In this document: in pieces, positions 57,908 to 64,000 of the stretch
How the letters are laid out: every line of letters starts with the position of its first letter
How positions within the stretch are numbered: the stretch's first letter is position 1
Assembly (NCBI GenBank): GCA_026545225.1
Contig: CM048845.1
Location: forward strand, 1,263,001 to 1,327,000
DNA: 64,000 bases
Direction: 5' to 3'
Source: Cornus controversa
Lineage: Eukaryota; Streptophyta; Magnoliopsida; Cornales; Cornaceae
Made by a program: the position numbers and the translations under genes
The notes under the pieces: model-generated
Told to the model about the DNA's origin: nothing
The model's input: the letters and a program-made list of their open reading frames with translations, nothing else
Databases searched by the model: none

Positions 57908-59980
57908 GGTATATTCTTGGTTTCTAGTTTATGGGCTAGGGTATTGCTTGACTCGAGTGCATCACATTCATTCATATCAGTTGCTTTTTCTTTTACCTTG
58001 GGGTTAGATGAGAATCCCTAGATACAACTTTGTCTATTGATACACCCATTGGTGGTAGAGTGACCCTGGGTTGTGTTTGTCGTTCTTGCGAGATCGAGAT
58101 TATGGGTCACCGGTTAGTGTTTGATTTTGTTCTTCTTAACATGATTAGTTTTGATGTCATATTGGGGATAAATTAGTTGTCTACCTTTCAGGCCACCATT
58201 GATTGTTATCATAGGAGAGTGACGATATGCACTCCGTAGGGTGATTGCTTCTATTTTATGGAAAAGTGAGACGACTTCCCCTTATTACCATTACATAATT
58301 TCAGTAATCGAAAAGGCATTGATTTCTTCTTAGTCAGTTTGTAGCTAGTGAAGGAGAAGTGGCATGTGGGGAGTTTCCACATGTAGTATATGGATTTTTC
58401 GATGTGTTCTTGGAGTACTTGACCAAGTTGCTTCTGAAAAGTGAAGTAGAGTTTGCCATTGACCTCATTCTCAGTATCGCACGTATTTCAATGGCATTGT
58501 ACTGCATGGCACTAGCAAAATTAAAGGAATTGAAGGATCAATTGCAAGAGTTTTTGGATAAAGGTTTTGTATGTCCTAATACTTCACCTTAGGGAGCTCT
58601 GGTACTTTTCACTAAGAACAAGGACGGATCCCTACGACTTTGCATTGATTATCGAAAGTTGAACCAAGCTACAATCAAGAACAAGTATCCTCTGCCAAGG
58701 GTTAATGGCTTGTTTGATCAACTCAAGGGGTCGAGATGCTTCTCGAAGATAGACTTAAGATCGGGGTATTATCAATTAAGGGTCAAGGAGGAGGATATTC
58801 CAAAGATCGCTTTTTGTACCCTACATGGACATTATGAGTTCCTTGTGATACTGTTTGGCTTGATAAATGCACCAGTAACATTTATGGATTTGATGAATCG
58901 CGTTTTTAGCACTTATCTAGATAAGTTTGTTTTGGTGTTCGTGGATGACATCCTAGTGTACTCATCACTAGAGGTGGAGCATGAGAGTCACTTGAGGATT
59001 GTGTTGAAAGTTCTGAGGAACACCGGTTGTATGCTAAGTACGAGAAATGCGAATTTTGGCTACTGAAAGTGAAGTTTCTCAAGCATGTAGTATCGGAAGA
59101 AGGAGTCTTCGTGGATCCTTCAAAGATTGAGATCGTGGTGAGTTGGGAAAGACCGAAGAATGTGTTTGAAATCTATAGTTTCTTGGGTTTAGTCGGTTAC
59201 TACCAACGATTTGTAAAGGATTTCTCACGACTAGCAGCACCCATGACATAACTTATTCGCAAACGTAATTTGGAAAATACCATTTACTGTGATGCTTCAC
59301 GAGATGGTTTGGGATATGTCTTGATGCAAACCAAAAGGATTATACCTTATGGTTCTCGACAGTTGAAGACATACAAACAAAATTACCTGACTCATGATCT
59401 TGAGTTAGCGCTAGTAATTCTTGCATTAAAGGTGTGAAGGCATTACTTGTATGGGAAAATTTTTGTAGTATTCTCCGATCACAAAAGTCTCAAATACCTT
59501 TTTTCACAAAATGACTTGAACTTTAGGCAACGAAGGTGGGTGTAGTACATGAAAAATTATAATTTTGATTTGCAATACCACCTGGGAAAGGCTAATGTGG
59601 TTACCGATGCTTTGAGTAAAAAGTCACGGGGTAGTATGGCTAGCACTGCCATCCAGGAATGGAAAATGATGGAAGATATGACGGAATTGGGTTTGCACTT
59701 TAGTGACGATGGAACCAGGCACAGTGTTTACACTTGTTGCTTAACCAAGTTTAGTAAGTAAAGTACGTGGTTAAGGGACAATGACAAGATGATGAAATGG
59801 AGACAATTCGTGCTCAAATTTTGGGTGGTGAGGAAGTGGAAGATTGGACTATTAATTCTAATGGGGTTTTAAGGTTCAAAGGAAGGATGTTTGTACCATT
59901 GACTTGTAGAGACGATGTCCTTGGAGAGTTTCATTGCTCAATTAAGTGTGATTGATTACCACTCTAGTATTACTAGGACA
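57908..59980 (+). pseudogene. Chromovirus protease, reverse transcriptase and RNase H remnants (fossil)
   Basis: The plus strand reads LDSSASHSF (protease), the connecting GEFPHVVYGFFDVFLEYLTK region, RT with [40 protein letters not shown] and [12 protein letters not shown], then RNase H with NFDLQYHLGKANVVTDALSK. It resumes the gag remnant that stops at 48,883. It is broken, with several breaks. Confidence 0.85.
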
Positions 59981-60390
59981 CTTAGGAGAAATTTGGACTA
60001 GAGAGTGAGAACAAGAGTTCATACAGGCACTAAAGTGTTTGACCTGACCCCAGGGAAAGGAATGCATGGGTCCTTACAAGGATTTAGGGAAGGAAAAAGA
60101 AAAATTGCCCAAACCATTACTAAAGGCATTAAATGTCCAACGTACTACTATCATGTAGTGATCCACATCCATCATTAATGTAATGGTTAGAAGAATGACT
60201 TGACCAGTTATTACCTTATAAAAAAGAGTGATTAGGAGTTAACAAGATTGAACATTTTGAACCAATGTGTAAGGCCTTTCGAAGTTGCCCAACGAAAAAT
60301 AACCCATCCTCAAGAGATTATAAGTAAGACCATACTCAAAACATTAAAAGGGAGAACAAGCTCCATAGCTAAAGGGGTAGGTGAGTGGGG

Positions 60391-61248
60391 AGCAAGTTAT
60401 CCTATACATGGTAAGTCTCCAATCATAGCAATCCTAATTAAATATAAAAAAGATACAATATAAAATATATACTAATATATTCCAACAATTATTATCCTTT
60501 GTTTGCATTTAAGAATCTATAAAGTTTCACTTCACATGCAATTACAATTACAATAAAAAAACTAAAGCAAACAAGAGTGACAAAGTTGGATTTATTGAAC
60601 TTTTTAAGAACTCATCCCTAAAGTTAAATCACCACCTTTTACACAAGACACTCCCCACTAGAGTTATGAGTTCCTGGTATATTTTGGGGCTATTGAGTAT
60701 TGAAATAAATTAAAAGCTTAAAGCTACACAAAAGATTTGCATTCAAGAATTTGAGAAGAACATGAATAAATGGATACTATTGAGCTCTCAAAAATGTGTA
60801 TGGTCATATAAAAATAGCAACGAGTAACTCATATTGTTAAAGGATTGTCTTTACCTTAATGCAATCATAAAAAGGGCGAACAATGGTTATCATGACCCAA
60901 GGAAAGTAGAGAAGGGACAAGCTATTGTGACTCACACCTATGATTTCCACATAGAGAGGACCTTTTTTGACAATGTAGTTCCTCTTGCGTCACATTTCCC
61001 ATATTCTTTGTTGCGTTAAAACGTATAAAGAGTCACGTGAAAGAATTATTTTGTTTTATTTTGTCGGAAATTGTCAACATCTCAATCAGTTTCATTGTAC
61101 TAACGATATTTCTACATAATTCGATATAGTGACAATCTAATCTTATTACAACTCCTACTTTCTCTGCTACAATATGTTTTGGTCTTCACGTTTTAATTGC
61201 ATTGTAATCCCCTCAGTCACATGAATGAATTGGATGGCAAGATTTTCA
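60391..61248. other. Intergenic, nothing recognised
   Basis: Short ORFs at 60,248-60,463 and 60,834-61,019 show no known motif; the first lies in the worn chromovirus terminal segment. Confidence 0.45.
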
Positions 61249-61251
61249 TTA

Positions 61252-61719
61252 GCCTATGTTTGGATAAACAGGGGGAAAAAAATATTAGTTATGAAATAAA
61301 AAGAAAAGGGAAGATAACATTTATTTATTTATGTTTGGATAAATTATGAAAGAAAGAAAAAGAAATGATTGCATTCTTGTTTGGAAAAGGTAAATGAGAG
61401 AAAAGAAAAGAAATCATTTTAATCAAGTTACTATTATACCCTTTTATGTTTATATTACAAGATATATCCAAATGTCTTTTAAATTTTGTTCTTTAAAGTT
61501 TTAGGGTTATTTTTGGTATTATGAAAGATTCACTTATTCTTATCAATTCTCTCGCAATCTTTCCACTTTGAGAGGATAGCATATGAGAGATTTGGAAGAA
61601 TAATCCATTCCTCCAAATCAGTCATAATCTTTTCTTTTTTCTTACTAATGACAATTCAAACACAAAAACTACTATCCTTCCCCTTCTTTTCTTTTTAATT
61701 TCATCAATCCAAACGAGCC
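61252..61719. mobile_element. Tourist-like MITE (PIF/Harbinger)
   Basis: The left end reads GCCTATGTTTGGATAAAC and the right end, on the other strand, GGCTCGTTTGGATTGATG. TTA flanks it at 61,249-61,251 and 61,720-61,722. It is 468 bp, AT-rich and has no ORF. The terminal word TTTGGAT and the TTA duplication fit Tourist/Harbinger MITEs. Confidence 0.7.
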
Positions 61720-61722
61720 TTA

Positions 61723-62080
61723 AAAGTCTGCATAGATTATTAAGTACACTTGGAATCATGGTCTCAAGTCAATAATAACGTGCTATATCTGCATATGCAT
61801 CTCAACATTTGTTGTTGTGACGACGTTTTACTATTGGTCCGGGATTACCTAATAATTTTTCGTTAAAATCATTTTTATTTGACGGATTTGGGATAATTAT
61901 TAATATTATCATTATTATTATTATTTTATTTGACGAATTATCGTGTTTTGGAAGACGAATTGAAACACGACACCACTCACTCACTTTATACACCATCAAT
62001 GATTTTTTTTCCACCATTCATATCCTCTCTATAACACACTTTTCATACCAAAGTGCCTTTCTAAATAGGCTGGGTTCAAA
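61723..62080. other. Intergenic, downstream of the L11 gene
   Basis: AT-rich, with an ATT trinucleotide run near 61,895-61,925. No gene recognised. Confidence 0.45.
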
Positions 62081-62234
62081 TAACCTTTACACCTCCGACC
62101 AAATCCTTATCATCCACTTTAATCACCTCTTCTTTCTTTGCAAGACAATAATTGTGTACCTGCTGAAGCAGATTCTCACTTATCTCCATTGCAATACGCA
62201 TAAACAAGGAAGACTTTATAACAAAGAAAGCCCT

Positions 62235-62239
<5 letters not shown>

Positions 62240-62273
<34 letters not shown>
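62240..62273. repeat. CT microsatellite
   Basis: A CT dinucleotide run of about 34 bp lies in the probable 3' untranslated region of the L11 gene, followed by GTGTGACACGCGTGCGCGC. Confidence 0.9.
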
Positions 62274-62278
<5 letters not shown>

Positions 62279-62435
62279 ACACGCGTGCGCGCAATACTCG
62301 ATCAAGCATGGTGAAACTCTCTGGAACATGGCAAAACTGGAGGCATAGAATATTACAGCATGAAACTAACACATGTTTCAGAAAAAATGCTTCAAGATAC
62401 AGTTGTAGTCAATTTGGGTGGACGAACTAGCATGA

Positions 62436-62644
62436 TTACACAAGTTCCTTTTTTTTAGGTTCAAGAATAGGAGGATCAACATCGATACCCATGTTAGCAG
62501 CAGTGCCTGCTATAATTCTCATTGCGGATTCAATGCTCGAACAATTCAAGTCTGGTAACTTCTCTGTTGCAATTACACGCAACTGGTCAATTGTGACCTT
62601 CCCCACTTTCTGTAACTTTGGGTCTTTAGAACCTTTCTCCACCC
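62436..62644 (-). CDS. Last exon of a mitochondrial ribosomal protein L11 gene (partial)
   Basis: The exon encodes [20 protein letters not shown], then [20 protein letters not shown] and [19 protein letters not shown], ending EPKKKELV. This is the C-terminal RNA-binding domain of bacterial-type L11 (the VGKVT and RIIAGTAxxMGI blocks), in the extended form of plant mitochondrial L11. L11 binds the GTPase-associated centre of the large subunit rRNA. A TTTATTTAG acceptor precedes the exon, with the intron in phase 1. Upstream exons lie to the right, beyond the window or in unrecognised form. Confidence 0.82.
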
Positions 62645-64000
62645 CTAAATAAACAGTCAACACAGTCAATCAGCCAATTTATAATGTCATGGACTCTGAA
62701 TAACAAAAATTAAAAGCTTAAAACACATGGATATACAAGAAGCTGCCATTATTCTTTCAGGGATATGTTCAATATATATCATACCTAACTACCATAAAGG
62801 TCCATCTTATTAAGGCATTCTCAAAATTCTTCAACACAATCCTGAAACTGTGTCCAAAGCAGAATCGAAGATGATCATTCAACTTACAAAGTTCTGCTAC
62901 TAAGTACATGATCTTGTTCTTTTGGCATTAGAATTTAAATAGCCTTGAAATTACTACAGAGAACTCTCCTGTTCTTTCTCCGAATGTTACCCATCAAAAG
63001 CTCATCTTTAGAGTCAAATGACGTAAAACTACAAGTTTCAATGATATATAACTACTAAATGACATTACACATGTAATACTTAAATATTAAGCTGGATTGT
63101 AGTGACCCGTCAACATATTAATTACTGAAAATACTCAAAACAAATTAAAGTCAAATTAAAGCATTAAAAAGAAGACCTTTAAGTTGGTTTAGGAAAAGTT
63201 CAATAAGATTATTAGAAAGAATTAGTAGTAAAGCCTAACCCACTTGTGGTTGCGAGACTGGTAAAAGTCTTTAGATTGGAACAAAGTTAGCCCTAGTAAG
63301 AATACTAATTGTAACGGTCCTTTCGTAGAACAATAACAAAGTATAATAAATGAGAGATATCACATACAAGTTGAGGGACCCACAGTGCTGATTTGGAAGA
63401 AAGAGAAGAAGCAGAAAAGCCAGAAGGATTAATGGTGAAGGTAGGGATGCTTGTGCACTGTGAAAGAGAGTAAATGAGCTTCAGTTATGGTGATTCTTGA
63501 TTGTTGATGCTCTGGCCTTTAATGCTTAGTTGTCTTTGTATCTATAGTTCGAGGTTGCCCGGGTAATATCCGTGGGATTGAGACCCTACCGAGTATTAAC
63601 CGAAACTCAGGAAAACTCAGGATTTTGAGGTTATCAACTTATCATTGGATTAGCCGTTCCAATGCAGCTATTAAGTCTAACCATTGCCCTCTCTTGTCAG
63701 GTTTAACAGTGGCACATTAAATGGCATAGACCAATTATTGGTGCAAACTGTGCACTAGAACTAGGAGGAGAGGAAGTGATGATGACTGATGGTGCAAGTA
63801 CTGTAAGCTAACCAATCAAAATTGTTTGTCTCCTATGTTTCTTATGGAGTGGTTTTTGGAATTCTAGTTGATGATTGATGAAAGTAAAGAAGCTAATACA
63901 GCTATTCGTCAAGCAACTCATAGGATCTCTAGGTGAATTCACGAGAAGAAAACAAAAAAGGGGAGATTTTGTGACACCTTAGAGGTAAGATTTAATGTTC
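62645..64000 (-). other. Probable L11 intron and unassigned sequence
   Basis: I searched the minus strand for the preceding L11 exon (TPPASxLLKKAA-like sequence) and did not see it. No other gene or transposon is recognised up to the window edge. Confidence 0.45.

Larger units (their letters stand above)
46540..60390 (+). mobile_element. Old chromovirus (Del/Tekay-like Gypsy) fossil split by a Tat element
   Basis: Terminal segments at about 46,555-46,905 and 60,010-60,380 resemble each other in the same orientation (both carry TCCATCATTAATGTA.TGGTTAGAAGAATGACTTG-like sequence), consistent with worn LTR parts. Between them, in order, are GGTCGGCTGAA-type sequence (47.16-47.53 kb), a gag remnant (48.2-48.88 kb), the nested Tat element (48,884-57,907), then protease, reverse transcriptase and RNase H remnants (57.9-59.98 kb). 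No integrase is recognisable. It is broken, with many breaks, and is much older than the element inside it. Confidence 0.7.

Noticed and set aside
60834-61019. A 61-residue ORF as a small gene
   Set aside because: No motif, no promoter signal and no conservation evidence in the window.

Overview
The window is nuclear DNA from a flowering plant, most likely a eudicot; I cannot name the species. It is AT-rich, with intron-bearing plant genes (an HhH-GPD DNA glycosylase, a COMT-type O-methyltransferase, an MTP1-type vacuolar zinc transporter and the last exon of a mitochondrial ribosomal protein L11 gene). These sit among many transposable elements of typical plant families (Tat and chromovirus Ty3/Gypsy, Ty1/Copia, CACTA, PIF/Harbinger, Mutator-like MITE). 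No rRNA, tRNA or CRISPR was seen.

Layout. 0.1-1.0 kb is a second copy of the DNA glycosylase promoter without its gene. 1.5-5.6 kb holds an AT-rich minisatellite, a Mutator-type MITE with a 9-bp target duplication and a broken Tat/Gypsy fossil. 5.7-11.4 kb is a broken Copia fossil on the minus strand with a 1.15-kb Harbinger-like element inside it. 11.4-19.1 kb is the glycosylase promoter, split by a Harbinger-like element that is itself split by a 5.3-kb CACTA element. 19.1-21.6 kb is the glycosylase gene (four exons). 21.7-25.2 kb is a Harbinger element with Myb-like and transposase genes, both decayed. 26.5-34.7 kb is a mosaic of retroelement fossils: a gypsy-type accessory gene remnant, a duplicated segment with integrase ends, a 1.5-kb solo LTR, a chromovirus piece and an 11-copy 80-bp tandem array. 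35.8-37.6 kb is the O-methyltransferase, convergent with MTP1 at 38.3-39.5 kb (leader exon near 42.0 kb). 42.8-46.4 kb is simple and tandem repeats. 46.5-60.4 kb is an old chromovirus into which a young Tat element (48,884-57,907) inserted with a GGTAT duplication. 61.25-61.72 kb is a Tourist-like MITE, and 62.4 kb is the L11 exon.

The host genes are not functionally linked as a cluster. The most informative structures are three insertions that can be read against an uninterrupted sequence in the same window or its own target duplication, an antisense accessory ORF with its own TATA box inside the young Tat element, and microsatellite growth in the O-methyltransferase gene that adds a His/Asp tract and coincides with loss of a normal splice acceptor. 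All intron borders, identities and ages here were read by eye.
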